In this document: one piece after another, positions 39,016-51,112 of the stretch
How positions within the stretch are numbered: the first letter of the stretch is position 1
How the letters are laid out: the number at the start of each line of letters is the position of its first letter
Origin: Prorocentrum cordatum
Lineage: Eukaryota > Sar > Dinophyceae > Prorocentrales > Prorocentraceae
NCBI GenBank assembly: GCA_963575745.1
Contig: CAUYUJ010016344.1
Coordinates: forward strand, 101,001-165,000
Direction: 5' to 3'
Length of the DNA stretch: 64,000 bases
Made by a program: the position numbers and the translations under genes
The notes under the pieces: generated by a model
Told to the model about the DNA's origin: nothing
Database searches by the model: none
The model's input: the letters and a program-made list of their open reading frames with translations, nothing else

Positions 39016-42000
39016 CCGCCCGGGGTGGGTTCCATTGCCCGCCCCCTTTAGCACACAAAGTAAGAACCCTTCTAGGCAGAGCCTAGGTAGGGAAAAACCC
39101 TCGTCTCGATTTGTCGAGACGCCAGACGTCTGGGGATAATAAGTCATCGGGCCTCCGCTCCGCCGAGGCTGCCAGGGAGCGACGCCGCGCGGCCAGTGAG
39201 TCCCCCCAGGAGCGGCCGGGAGGTCCGGGCCCCGCTCCATCCTATACTATGCGGCAAGTGCGCGCGGCGACGGCGTGGGCAATGGTTTCCGACAGCGCGT
39301 GGATCGCTCGGATCCTCGAGCAGCCGCGGCCCGAGCGACCGCGGCCGAGACGTCAAGCAACATCGCCACGCTCCGGCCGCGCAGATCGATGGAGGACGAG
39401 CCGATTCCGGGCCGCTGGCGGCGATCAGCCCTGCACGCCCGCGGCCCAGCGTCCCAGACATCCGACGTCTGGATCTCTTCAACGCGGCGCCCCCCACGCT
39501 CTGCGACCCATTCCCCGCAGGGCCGGCGCTCCGTCCGGAGCAACTGGTCCTTCGACGGTGCAAGGGGCGCGAGGTCCCCCAGAGGCCGAAAGCGACGAAG
39601 GCCCGTCGTCCTGGCTTGCTCCCTTGCATCGGATGCCTGGGGTCGCCGCCGTGTCGCACCCACCGTCGGGGACGGGTGGCCCTTCGGGCCCCGAGGGAGG
39701 CCTGCGGAGAGCCACTCCTCCTCCTGCCCGTGGCCAGAGGCCTCCCAGACGGGCTCGGAGCAGACGGGGTCCGGGGGTTGCGCGGCAACGTCGACGCATC
39801 ACCGATGCAACGGCGATGCGTCGGCGACGTCGGCGTAGAGAAAATCGGGCTCCACGTAGAGCCCCATCGCCGATGCGGCGCGATCCTCCGACCCCAGATG
39901 CTCGGACCACATCTGAGAGGCGGCAGCGGCGGCGTGAAGTCAGGCCAAGAAGGAGAGGCCGGCGGCCCAGCAGTGCCGCTCCGAGAGGCGATCTCCGCGC
40001 TTCGACGTCAACGCTGAGCTTCGTTGAGGGGGCGAATGGCGAAATCCCAGACGTCCGACGCACCGGAGAAAAATCAACACGGAGCTTAGCTGCCTGGATA
40101 CACAACGCGCAACACGTAGCGTATTGAGACAGAGTTCAACACGTAGACTGAAAACGTAGGTATGACGTGATACGCTCGCCAACACGTGGACCAATACGTG
40201 CCGAACCAACACGCAACATGTTAAAACGGACGTTTTTGACACGGCACGTGTTGCGTTTCAAAACGGACGTATCACGGCAACCAAGACGCGGATATTTTTG
40301 TTCGCCATCTTCAACCTCCCGGGGGCCGTCGCTGGGCCCCGGGACCGTGAAGAAACGGCTCGGGGCGAAAGGCCGGTGGGGCAAGGGTCGCGGGGCCCAT
40401 CAGATACCCCGCGTGTATAAAAAATAGGGCATCGGATGTATGGGGGGTGGGCCAAGGTGGACGTGGGGGCGAAAATAGAAGGGAACTGGGTGAGCTGGAG
40501 AGGGGTGTAAGAGGCAGGTGGTGTTGGGGGGTAGAGGGGGGGACGGGGACCCCCCCATGCTCATTTACCCTCAACGCCCACCCAACCCCCGTCACCCCAT
40601 AATGAGGCCCTGCTATCCGCCAGCTGCTAATACTGATCAGTTCAAGCGGAGAGGGAGATGTGATCAGGTAGGCGAACGGCCCATTCCTGAACAACTGAAC
40701 TACGATGGGGGGATCAGATCGGTTCTGGGCGGCCGGGGGGGCAGTGGTGATCTGGTTGTGATTCATTTCCAGCTCGGGAACGCCCCATCAACGTCACGTC
40801 GGTGCCAAGTTCGCTGATGTTCGGAGATCCACCTGGGAGACAGGCCGCCGACATAGCCACAATCTCTTGCCGAGCCACACCAGGCGGTACCAAATCCGCT
40901 GCTCGTAGAGATGGCTTAAAACATTGGTTGATTCGTGTCTACATTAGGTAGGGCCTGCTCCCTGAAACTCATGCTAAGCCCAATCAGCCAACTCTCCAAC
41001 GTAGGCATTTTATATCTTCCGTGGTGGGACCCAAAGTGACGAGGCAAAAGGCGTCCCAAGCCATGCATCTTCACACGTTCCCTGGACTTCTGCTCTGCCA
41101 AGGCGCCTCTCTGCGTGGGAGCACGAAGACACGCTGGGTTCCAAGATCGCCAGGGCCCCTGTGCCGCCACGAGGTGGAAGCACAGGAGAGCACCCAGGTG
41201 AGCGACAAAAAGAACGGGGTCTTACGCACGACGATATAGCGACCTTGCGCGGTGGCTTTTGCGGGCCGTCAGCGTGGCACACCGCGCGGAGAACAGGGCG
41301 CTCACGCGCGACCTTAATCGGGAAGTTTGCGCGCGAATGTCGGCGCGATCGACCCCGTTTCTTCCGTCGTTCTCCTGGGCCCAGGCGCGACCCTAGTTGT
41401 AGGCACGGGGGGGGCTAGGACTCCAGCCTCCCCCATTTCGTCACTGTCAATTTCCAAGTGCGCTTCCACGGGGCCCCACCACTACCCCAAGAGGCCCCGA
41501 AAAGGCCTGCGCAGGACGGCCCTATGAACCCCAAAACGCCCTCCAGACGAAATAATCCGAGGGTGACTCCGAAGAGCTTGGCTCTTGCGTAAGACACCTC
41601 GCGAATGTGTGATCCTGATGCTTGGAACTCTTCAACAACTACACGGACAGAGGGTGGCTCCTCGTGAAACTCAAGCTCTCGCCTGCAGGCGGTACCGGGC
41701 TGTGCCAGACCAGCCCAATCCACGCAAGACTAGACCCGACCCGGGACCAGACTGGGTCGCGCTTGACCAGACCAATCCCACGACCTGAAAAGGATCCCCA
41801 GACGCTAACCGAAGGAACGCGATACTAGTCCCACTAACACATTAGGGCGAAGGTGATTTAGCAAAATAAGTATTCAGACCTCCTTCTTACCGTTTGGGGG
41901 GGAGAGGATTGCTCACCTTTCCGCCTGCCTTCTTCCTGGGTCCGGATGGGCCCGGTCGCGAGGCGCGAGAGCGTCCAGGGCGGTCCCACCACGCCTCCAG

Positions 42001-42085
42001 CTCAGGGTCGTTCAGTGTTCTTGTAAGTACCTAGCTATGTGGTGCAACGCTCCTAAAATACGCACAATGTTCTTCTGAGTCGATC
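39016..42085. other. No recognised gene
   Basis: 39111-40127 is open in several frames on both strands and is Arg/Pro/Ser-rich, a sign of composition and not coding. GACGTC/GACGTCTGG words recur at 39118, 39460 and 40048. ACACGTA-type words cluster at 40080-40290. The rest up to 42085 has only short open frames. Confidence 0.4.
40305..40395 (+). repeat. Dispersed repeat, copy 3
   Basis: Contains CTTCAACCTCCCGGGGGCCG and AAGAAACGGCTCGGGGCGAAA; related to the copies at 37.8 and 38.5 kb. Confidence 0.6.
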
Positions 42086-42739
42086 GCAAGATGCCCCTCA
42101 TGTTAACCAACGTGGACCCCGAACAGCAGGACCTCGCAGACTACGCGGTGCAACCCTTGTGGTTCAATGTGTGCGACGCACCCTACGCATGGCAACCTAC
42201 GTTATGCAACCGTCTCAGGACCGGCGTCGGCGCGTGCGATGCGTATTTCTTTCTGACGGGGGGCGGCGACGGGAGGCGCTGGTTCTTTGACGCAGCGCAG
42301 CAACACGCACCATCTTGCAGCTCACGCTCGTGCAACGCTCCGTCTGCTCTCTGGGCTCGGGCTGGCGACGCAAGGCTCTGGAACGCATCGGCATGTAACG
42401 CTGCAGTGATCACGGCTCCTGCGCATCCCTCGCTCGACCCGCTTTTGCGAGCGCGCGCCAGAACAGATATCGCGGTATCTTGTTCGAGCATGTGAGTATT
42501 GGGGCGCGCATCTCTGCCCGCCGCTTGTAGTTGCGTCGGTCGCATAAGCCAGCTTGCTCCAAAATTGCACAATGATGGACGATAAGAAAGGCCCCGATGG
42601 CAACACAACGCAAATTCATTGAATGCGTCACATTTGTGCAAGTAGTCGTCCCTGATTTCCTCCAGTGCGAACGCGTGCCCAAGATTGCTCACGGCAGAGC
42701 TTCATCCAGCCTGCAAGTTTTAAGAATTCGCCTTGACCA
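42086..42739. other. No convincing gene
   Basis: A 134-codon plus frame (42091-42495) and a 169-codon minus frame (42183-42692) overlap. Both contain phrases repeated nearby (TGCAACGCTCC), and neither resembles a known family. Confidence 0.3.
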
Positions 42740-43025
42740 CTTGCGCTGCATCCTGTAACGTCGTAGGCACGCGCGCACCTTCCAATGCTGGCTGTACAAC
42801 TGTGCGGTCCAAGACTGCGTGCTCGGTAGCAACGTCGTCTGTAGATTCGTGCTGCTGCGCAACAGAACCCAAGTCTGCCTGAGCTGTAGCAGTGAGCGTC
42901 GGGGCCAAGGCCGCGTGCTCTGCAGCAGCGTGGTGTGTAGTTTGGTGTTCTTGCGCAACAGTATCCATGTCGGCATGCTCTGTAGCCAGGGGCGCCAACC
43001 GTGTAGGGAAGCGGCTCCGAGACAT
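42740..43025 (-). repeat. 108-bp tandem repeat with open minus frame
   Basis: Two and a half units of about 108 bp (GTGCTCGGTAGCAACGTCGT at about 42818, GTGCTCTGCAGCAGCGTGGT at about 42926). A minus-strand frame from an ATG at 43025 to 42720 reads 101 residues with repeats of the type EHA-LAPT/EHAVLDR, rich in Ala, His and Thr. It could be a small repeat protein but is more likely incidental. Confidence 0.45.
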
Positions 43026-43325
43026 TATATGAAATCTCTAACTGTTGAGCGTGCTGCGAGCCAACGCGGCTACGGAAAATGACTCGTGCGGAGCGCGAAT
43101 AAACAATGTATTGCACAGACTGAAGGCGCAGCAGCCAACATACTCATCGACGTGGTGCGAGCTATGTGGTGCGAGCGATTTGGTGACGGATGGGGAGGTG
43201 AAGGAAACGAAAGCGGAGGAGGAAGAGGACAAGGAGGAAGAGAAGGAACATAAAGAGACATATAATGAGAAGGAGAATGAGCTAGCGTACTCAGAATATG
43301 TGGTATGGGCTTTGCGGTGTAGGGA

Positions 43326-43640
43326 ATGTGGTGTGCGTATGTCATACATGCATGGCTGTAAGTGTATGTGTATGTATGTGTGTAAATGTATGTGTACGTA
43401 TGTCTGTGTCTAGGCATGCATGCGAGCCACACGCATGCATGTCTAGACACGTACATATGACACACACACACGGTGTGTGTGTGTCAGATGTACGTATGTG
43501 CGAACGCATGCGTGTATTTATGTACGTATGCATGCGTGCATGTGTGGTTGCATGTACCTATGTATGTATGCATGCCTGTTCGATTGTATGTAAATGTGTA
43601 TGCACGTGCTCAAATAAGCATGTGTGCATGTATGTAACAA
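43326..43640. repeat. TGTA/TATG microsatellite region
   Basis: Alternating TGTATG, TGTG, CATG and ACAC words over about 300 bp. Confidence 0.9.
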
Positions 43641-43689
43641 TAAATGTTAGGTCGTCTGCTACATTATCTCATCAACTTAAAGAAATCAT

Positions 43690-43998
43690 GCAAATAAACA
43701 TATAGAGTAAAGGTATAGAAATCAACGTGTCAGGAAACATGAAGGGAAGAAACGTAAAGCAAAATTGCGTAACTTAAGGCAAAGCAGGGTAAAGCATTGT
43801 AAAGTAAATTGAGGTACTAAGAATAATGTGATGTCACATAAAAACCAGGTCAAGTCAAGTTAAGTAAAGTTAAGTATAGCCAAGCAAGGGACAGTAAAGG
43901 AAATGAGCGAAAAAGAAAGGAAAGCATTGTAAAGTAAAGCACATAAGTAAAGCAAAGCACAGTAAAGCAAAACAAAGTGAAGCAACGCAAAATAAAGC
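43690..43998. repeat. AAAGC/GTAAA A-rich simple-repeat region
   Basis: Repeated words AAGTAAAG, AAAGCAAAGC and TTAAGT. No genes. Confidence 0.8.
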
Positions 43999-44160
43999 AA
44001 AACACACGGCGGCGACGGGCGGCACGGGCGGCGACTGGCGGGATTCGCGGCGACGGGCGGCGACGGGCGGCACCGGCGGCAATCACCCCGACGGGCGGCG
44101 ACGGCGACGGGCGGCAACGGGCGGCGACGGGCTGCAATCACCCCGACATCGTTGACGCAA
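43999..44160. repeat. GACGGGCGGC minisatellite
   Basis: About a dozen copies of GGCGGCGACGG-type units, directly following the A-rich repeat. Confidence 0.85.
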
Positions 44161-44720
44161 GAAAAAGCCCCTAAGTGCAAGCACCTGTTTGGGAAACTAT
44201 ATCAAACATGTGCACGTGCTTCTAAATACTTATCAGACTTAGCCAGTTGAGAACCCAGCCAAGCACTTAGCCAATTCTTGTAAGTAAATAGCTCGCCGTG
44301 TTAAGTACGTAGCATGTCTCTTGCAAGTGAAAAGTGCACATCGACGTATCTTCGAAGTTCCGATAATTAATATGCTGTTTAGTCCTTAGCTCGATAAGCT
44401 AAGTATGTTAGCACCGTGGTGACAGGATGATGTAGAATGCGTTGCAAGAAAATATGCCAACCAAAAACAATAGCCTGACGACAGCCCCAGGAAAATGGGG
44501 TTGTGAATGCCGCCGTTGTGAGAACCGCCTTCTGTGGAGCTCCGCAAAGGGGCCACGACACCTGTGAAGGGAGCGCCGAAATTGGGCGGGCCCCCATGCG
44601 CTGCCGCTGGGGCCGCCCGCAGGGGGCGTGGAGGTCAGACGAAACGGGTCACATGCTGATGTAACGAATTGTGGCTGACAGGCACCGGGGGACGCGGGAA
44701 AAAAACATGCGGGCGCAGCC
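44161..44720. other. No gene; AT-richer dispersed repeat
   Basis: Contains GTACTTAGC/CTTAGCCA words at 44220-44410 that recur at 49440-49620 and 50335-50480. Confidence 0.5.
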
Positions 44721-46140
44721 ACTGGGGCCTTAGGTGGAGCTCCCTATTGAGCCGAGAAGCGCGTAAGGGGTGTGCCAAAGTAGGGGGGGCGGCACGCGAA
44801 CGCAGCCACTGGGGCCTTAGGTGGAGCTCCTTATGGGGTCGCGAAGCGTGTGAGGGATGTGCCAAAGTAGGCGGGGCGGTGAGGCTCTCTCTCTTCAAAA
44901 CGAGGACCCGGCTCAGAACTGGATGGTTGGGAATCAATCAGGACTGTAGACTGGGCGCCTTTCTGTTTTGTTTTGTTTGTGACACTTTGGGGCTGCGCAG
45001 TGTGCCACGTTTGAAGAGTGTGGCAAAGTGGAGGGGGGGCGGCATCCGAACGCAGCCACCGGGGCCTTCGGTGGAGCTCCCTATGGGGCCACGAAACATG
45101 TGAGCGATGGGCCAAAGTGGAGGGGGTGGCGGCATCCGAACGCAGCCACCCGGGCCTTCGGTGGAGCTCCGTATGGGGCCACGAAACGTGTGAAGGGTGG
45201 GCCAAAGTGGAGGGGGTGGTGGCATGCGAACGAAGCCACCGGGGCCTTCGGTGGAGCTCCGTGTGGGGCCACGAAACATGTGAGGGGATGAACCAAAGTG
45301 GAGGGGGTGGCGGCATCCGAACGCAGCCACTGGGGCCTTCGGTGGAGTTACCTATGGGGAAACGAAACGTATGAGGGATGTGCCACAGTGATGGGGGTGG
45401 CGGCATGCGAACGCAGCCAATGGGGCCTTCGGTGGAGCTCCTTATGGGGCCACGAAGCGTGTGGGGCCTTAGGTGGAGCTCCCTCTGAGGCCACGAAGCG
45501 TGTGAGGAATGTGCTAAAGTGGAGGGGGTGGTGGCATCCGAACGCAGCCACCAGGGCCTTCGGTGGAGCTCCGTATGGGGCCACGGATCGTGCGAAGCGT
45601 GTGCCAAAGTGAGGGGTGTGGCGGCATGCGAACGCAGCCACTGGCGCCTTCGGTGGAGCTCCGTGTGGGGCCACGAATCGTGTGAGGGATGTACCATGGT
45701 AGAGAGGGGTGGCGGCATCCGAACGCAGCCACTGGCGCCTTCGCTGGAGCGCCATGAAACGTGAGGGGTGTGCCAATGTGAGGTGGCGGCGGCATGCGAA
45801 CACAATCACTGGGGCTTTCGGTGGAGCTCCCTATGGGGGCACGAAACGTGTAAGGGATGTGCTGAACTGACTGGGGGGGGCGACATGCGGACGCAGCCAC
45901 TGGCGCCTTCGGTGGAGCTCCGTATGGGGCCACGAAGTGTGTGTGAGGGGTGTGCCGAATTGAGGGGGGTGACGGCATGCGAACGCAGTTACCAGGGCCT
46001 TCGGTGGAGCTCCGTATGGGGCCACGAAACGTGTGAGAGATGGGCCAAAGTGAGGGCGGTGGCGGCATGCGAATGCAGCCACTGGGGCCTTCCGTCTATG
46101 GGGCCACGCACCTTGTGAAGGGTGTGCCAAAGCAGAGACA
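44721..46140. repeat. 90-bp minisatellite array (two blocks)
   Basis: Units of about 90 bp marked by GGTGGAGCTCC at about 45070, 45160, 45250, 45340 and 45430, with the sequence GGGGCCACGAAACGTGTGAG. Ninety is a multiple of three, so a minus frame of 324 codons (44831-45805) reads a 30-residue repeat (HTELHRRP). That is a by-product. A short first block (44721-44880) is separated from the main one (45015-46140) by a spacer module. The same unit occurs inverted at 63640-64000. Confidence 0.92.
44881..45014 (+). repeat. Spacer module copy 1 in the 90-bp array
   Basis: Contains TCTCTTCAAAACGAGGACCC, GGGAATCAATCAGGACTGTA and GGGGCTGCGCAGTGTGCCAC. It is repeated with moderate divergence at 46195-46327, so the array has a higher-order organisation. 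Confidence 0.75.
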
Positions 46141-46194
46141 TGCGGATAGCAGGGGCAAGGATGGGAGGAGGGAGGAGCGGGGAAGGAGAGGAGT

Positions 46195-46327
46195 GACTCG
46201 GGGCGCTGTCTCTTCAAAACCAAGGCCCAACTCAACACATGAAGATGGGGAATCAATGAGGACTGTAGAGTGGGCGCGGCTGGTTTGGTGTGTGACAATT
46301 AGGGGCTGCGCAGTGTGCCACGCTTGA
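46195..46327 (+). repeat. Spacer module copy 2 in the 90-bp array
   Basis: Contains TCTCTTCAAAACCAAGGCCC, GGGAATCAATGAGGACTGTA and GGGGCTGCGCAGTGTGCCAC. Same order and orientation as 44881-45014. It closes the right side of the array. Confidence 0.75.
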
Positions 46328-47935
46328 GCTGCGGACAATTGCCAAACACAAAGAAAGACTAATTCGGCATGATATAGGTCAACCGTGTACGTGTTAACGC
46401 AACTTGTTGGAGGGAAGCGTGATGTACGAAGCTGATAGCATTTAGAACGTAGTTGTGTCCCATTCCCTGCTGATGGTGATTATGACGGTGCGAAGGAGGA
46501 GGCATGAGAGGTACAACAAACGGGAAGATGCCAACCGAATTGCAGCACTATCGCATTGCAGCTTGATGTCTGTGTCGGCCCCAACTCATATTTCCAAGGG
46601 TTCGCACCTCGTGCCTTCAAGAATGATGGAGGGTCGCCCCGCCGCAAGCTCCCCAATTTGAAATGGGGGCGCTTCGTCGACAATGCTGGTGCGGCGGACA
46701 GGTGGGAAGGGGTATGATGGGACGCGTGGTGAATGATGCGGATGAGTTGTGGTTCTGAAAGCGGTTGCGGAGGAGATATAATACGCAGTGCTATAGCACT
46801 TCGTACTATAGCTCGATGCACCACCACTGCGTACATGGATGCATGCATGCGCTGCGAATTATAGCTGGCACGTCGTAAGCCGCGGCTGCAGTCTGGCTTA
46901 TGATTTGAAACAAGCGGCGCTGCAACGCTGATAATGTCATGTTGCTGCTATGGGCATACGCGTAGCCGATTCGGGCTTCTGTCCTGGCCAACGTCGCCCT
47001 GGCAGCGCCGCGCGCCATCCGCGCCCGCGCCGCTTGCCCTGTCGAACCGTCGCGGAGCTCAGCGCGAGATACGAGATGGACAGCCCGCGCAGCGAGCACG
47101 AGCCCACGATCCCACGGAGAGAGTGACTGCAACCATGGAGAACACCAATGATGATGGCAAGCTCGTCCAAGGGTGGGGAGCCATATCGGTGGTTATCGTG
47201 AATCACGGCTGGGCATGTCACTGGCACCTCATTTCTGATTTTATCGCCACGCACCCGCGCGACTGGTCGGGCGACGGTGCGATGCCCGACGAAGCGCACA
47301 AGGTCGGGCTGAAGGTCGCGTCGCTTGGGCATTCGAAGAAGCACGCCAGCGACGCCACTTGCGTCGAGGCGCCCATGGGCACGACGCAGAAGAACCAGCA
47401 TAGCATTTCGAATTTGCAAATCGCAGTGCAAGTTTGTCGAACGTGCTGTGTCCCGCATGGACGACGCCGCCCAAGTTCCACAGCCTCGGAGGCAGCAGCG
47501 CGAACGCGCGCTGGCGCGCCGCGGCCCGCAAGGCGCCGACGCCCCACGCGAAGCAAAGGGATGATCGAGGCAAGATCAACCAGGTCAGACTGATGAGTGG
47601 CCCCGCCACCAAGACCGCGTGTGAACCGAGCGCTGCGCTCGCGCGTTCCCAGCGCTGCTCGAGTTCATCCAGAACGCGACTCCGAGGCGAAGGGCCCGCA
47701 GACTGAGATTGAGATCATCCGTTCGGGCTGCCGCAACGCCCATGCATGCGGTATAACGAATACAACTGCACGCGTTATGCTGCAATTCTAGAGGTATGTG
47801 TCACATGCGACTGTTGTATGACAACGTTCGTTGTCGCGACCCACGCGCATTGTCGCGCTGTTGCGCGCTGGTGCGCCTGAGCCACGGCGCGTGGGATTGC
47901 CCGCTGTCGACGGGCCAGCGTTTGTTGGCAATATA
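46328..47935. other. No recognised gene
   Basis: A 219-codon plus frame at 46934-47593 has a coherent-looking middle (DGKLVQGWGAISVVIVNHGW) but compositionally biased ends and no known domain. It may be an older decayed gene related to the fragment downstream. Confidence 0.3.
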
Positions 47936-48690
47936 CATCAAGGCAAGTGTTTGGAGTCGGAGCCTAGAGACGGCGAGTTGACCTACAACCTCAGCAAGGT
48001 CGCGAAAGCTTTCGCCGCGCCCACCGTGGACTCCGAGATGTGCATGGCTGTCCAGAGAGTAGCAATTTGTCGCACATCAATGCAGCGGGCAAGGCGTCCG
48101 GTAGAAGGGAATGTATCCGTATGTGCTGAACGCGGCCACCTCGGCCAGCCTGACAGGCGGCAAGTTGGTGGATGGCACCTACAAGACCTTCCACCAGCAG
48201 TGGCTGATCAGCCTGCTGGACAAGAAGGAACGGCACGACGTGAAGACGGCCGAGGAGTTCCTGGACCACGCGCGCGCCCTGTTGCGGAAGATAGTCGATA
48301 GTCGTGGACCAAGCCGAAGCATTGAAGCTGGTTGCCAGGTCCAATGCGAGGGTGGTACACGTGCCTTTGAACATGCAGAACGGGCAAAACCAGAACTACA
48401 CGAGCACCGACGACGTCAAGGCGCACTGGGTGTCCGCCGGGTGGCGCAATGAAGGGCGCGCGCCGGCGCGTCCTTCCTCGCGTCGCCGAGCGGCGCGCTC
48501 TGGCGCGTCCCGCGTCGAAGGCACACTTGAAACCGATCGAAGACAGGCTGGCGGACAACCCGGCGGCGTTCGGAGTCGCCGCAAACCGCCCACTGGCGAA
48601 CGCATAAGAGAAAACCAGTGTACTTGTGGATGCTATGACAACGGACACTCTAGCAATCCCATCATTGAATTACTGATGCCTTTTGACTGG
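47936..48690 (+). pseudogene. Decayed gene of unknown family
   Basis: Protein-like plus-strand reading through changing frames: GKCLESEPRDGELTYNLSKV (about 47940), SNLSHINAAGKASGR (about 48061), an ATG-started 65-residue piece from 48111 (YVLNAATSASLTGGKLVDGT ... TAEEFLDHARALLRKIVDS), then VDQAEALKLVARSNARVVHV and QNYTSTDDVKAHWVSAGW (48304-48450), then AHLKPIEDRLADNPAAFGV in a third frame. Continuity of sense across at least three shifts suggests one ancestral gene. No family is recognised. Confidence 0.4.
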
Positions 48691-48784
48691 CTTTTAATGT
48701 TCCACGCCTCTACCCTGGAGGTGTAAAACAAGTTTTTTTTTTAAATCGTGTGCCATCGAACGCGCTCAGCGACCCTCGCGCGTG

Positions 48785-48975
48785 GGCCGCCCCGCTTGGG
48801 GAACTCTCCTATGGGGGATCCCATGGGGGGGTCCCGTGGGGGAGTCCTTTGGGAGAGCCCTAAGGGGGAATCGTATAAGAGAGTTCTATAGGGGAGCCCA
48901 AGTCCAATGGGGGAGTCCTATGGGGGAGCCCCATGGACGAATTCTCTGGGGGAGTGCCATGGGGCCCTCCTCGTC
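48785..48975. repeat. ATGGGGGAGTCC minisatellite
   Basis: About twelve degenerate 12-15 bp units of CCTATGGGGGAGCCC type. Confidence 0.8.
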
Positions 48976-50735
48976 GCTCCTCCCTTCAACTATGCAGGTC
49001 GTTTCACTTGTTTGCCTTTCCAGATTCGCGGATTGAACAGGAGTTGTTGACTGGAACTGCACCTCCACTGAACAACTCATCGATCCTCTGGCCCACCAAA
49101 GCCGCGAACACCTGGAGGCGATGAGGATGATAAGCAGGATGGGGATGATGCTGAGGGGGGGGGGGGGGGGGGACGAGGGAAATAATTCAGATTGTAGCTA
49201 TCATTCTGAGGAGAAACAGGAGCAGGATAACGAGGAATATGGGGGGTGGGATTGCGACGGCTGGCCGAATTAGAAGAGAAGGCGGCAACGACGGAGGGTG
49301 ACAAGAGCTGACCAGACCAAGAATGGAACCCCTTCATGAAATGTACCCATCATACCCTTCAGGAGCCCTCCTTATACCCTTGAGTGAAGTCAGAAAACCT
49401 TGAGATGCCTTCTCTACCCGAAGTACGGCCCTCCTGAAACCCTTGAATGTACATAGCGAAGTACTTCGCTCATAAACTTAGAGCTGCTTTCAAAACACTT
49501 GGCAACGCGAGCTAAGTACTTAGCCGAGTACTCAACATTGGCTTAAAGGGATTCTGAAAACACTTAGCGAAGATACTCAGACGAGACATCAATGAGGGAT
49601 GGAATTCAACACGTAGGCTACGGCGCCGATCCGAAACTTTCCTCAATTTCGCCACCGTGTTCGCCGCGGCCATCTGGAGTGGCGCGCGAAAAATAAGATT
49701 CGCGGGGCCCGAGGGCGGATGGGGGCGATGTCGCGAGGGCAGAGTCGGCGCGCCGATGGGCAGCCCAGCCCCCCGTTTGGCCGGAGGGGCCCACTACAAT
49801 GCAAGGGCAGAGCCTAGCCCCCGCCCAGGGTCGCGGGATCGGATCCCCCTTCCCAATTTAGGAGTTTAAATCCCAAGCTGTGTACTGACCCGAAAATGAA
49901 TAAACGGCATCGGACTTCCTCGAAACAAATTTTCGGGTTCGGCCATGCGACGACCCGAAAAGTTCAATGGCCGACCTGGTAGTGGGCAAATCCCATAGGA
50001 CTTGTGCCAAAACAAATTTCGGTCCAGTCCGAACGACCCGAAAATGTACAAACCGCCTGGGGTTCCTCGAAAAAAAAAAAAAAACATCGCTCTCGAGGTC
50101 GTCGGGCCCACTCCGAAGAACCCGAACAGCCGCCGATGGGCAGACCGCTCAAGACTTCCCGCGCAAGAAACGGTTTCCCGGGTGAGCCACTGTCAACGGG
50201 AACATGCCCCGCGCGGGATCGGGGTTCGCACGGGGGCGCGGCTGCTCTCGCCTGTCCAGGGGGCATACATTGCCGAGCCCTTCCCGCAGAGCGTTTGCGC
50301 TGCATTCGCGCGGCGCCGTGCCTTTCAAATCGGAATAAGCTTTCGGAGCGCCGATGTATGCTTAGCAAGTCTAGCCAAGTATTTACCAATACTAGCTAAG
50401 TGTTTAGCAAAGTACGGAGCTCTGGCTTGGAAGATACTCGGCCAAAGACTTCGAAGGATACTTAAAATATATTTAACAAAGCAATTGGGAAACCACTTCT
50501 CAGTATGTGAATGCGTAGCAAGTCTGCTAAAGTAAATGCAAAAGCCCTGGGCCACCCAAGAAGAAGCCCAAATACCGCCCAAAGGCAGTTCCAAGTGGCC
50601 ACGGGGCTTCCCAAGAACCTCACTGACAGGCCAGAACCCCAACACCTACGGGTCATCAAAAGTTGTGTTTGATGAGTCTTGCCTATAACGATATCTTACT
50701 TCTTGAAGAAACCAGATGGTGCGAGGCCTGCGCCG
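48976..50735. other. No gene; several simple repeats
   Basis: A G run at about 49155-49171. AAGTACTTAGC-type repeats at 49440-49620 and 50335-50480. GACCCGAAAA words at 49888, 49952 and 50035, ending in a 14-A run at about 50070 that could be the tail of a retroposed sequence. Confidence 0.4.
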
Positions 50736-51112
50736 GCTGGCGTTCCTCGGGTCGCTCGGTTGCCCACTTGCCGAATTGCCCAATTGCCTGGCCTTCCTCG
50801 GGTTAGCTGGTTGCCCAATTTGCATGGCTGCCCAATTTGTCCAGACTGCCTGATTGCCTGGGTTGCTCAAGTGCCCGGATAGCCCGGACTGCCCGGTTGT
50901 CCAGGTTGCCCGGCTCCGATGGCCGGATGCTCGGTTACCCGAGTTGCCCGGGTGCCCGTGTTGCCCGGATTGCCCCGATTGCCCGGATTGCCCCGATTGC
51001 CCAGCTGCCCGGGTTGCCCAGATTGCTAGGTTGCTCGAATTGGCCGAATTGCCCGCTTGCGCAGGTTGCCCGGGTTGCCCAGTGGTCCTGTTACCAAGCA
51101 ACACGAAGAAAT
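50736..51112. repeat. TTGCCCGG minisatellite
   Basis: About 380 bp of 8-10 bp units (GGTTGCCCGGATTGCCC). Adjacent to, but unrelated to, the following CAATGCCAAG array. Confidence 0.88.

Noticed and set aside
39111-40127. A 338-codon Arg/Pro/Ser-rich plus-strand ORF
   Set aside because: Overlapping frames on both strands are equally open and no domain or consistent composition supports coding.
44831-45805. A 324-codon minus-strand ORF with a 30-residue repeat
   Set aside because: It is the translation of the 90-bp minisatellite; the unit length being a multiple of three explains the open frame.
42740-46140. CRISPR-like array
   Set aside because: Units are contiguous tandem repeats without unique spacers, and the genome is eukaryotic.
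49888-50084. A SINE with poly-A tail
   Set aside because: GACCCGAAAA words and a 14-A run are present, but no A/B box promoter or flanking duplication was found.
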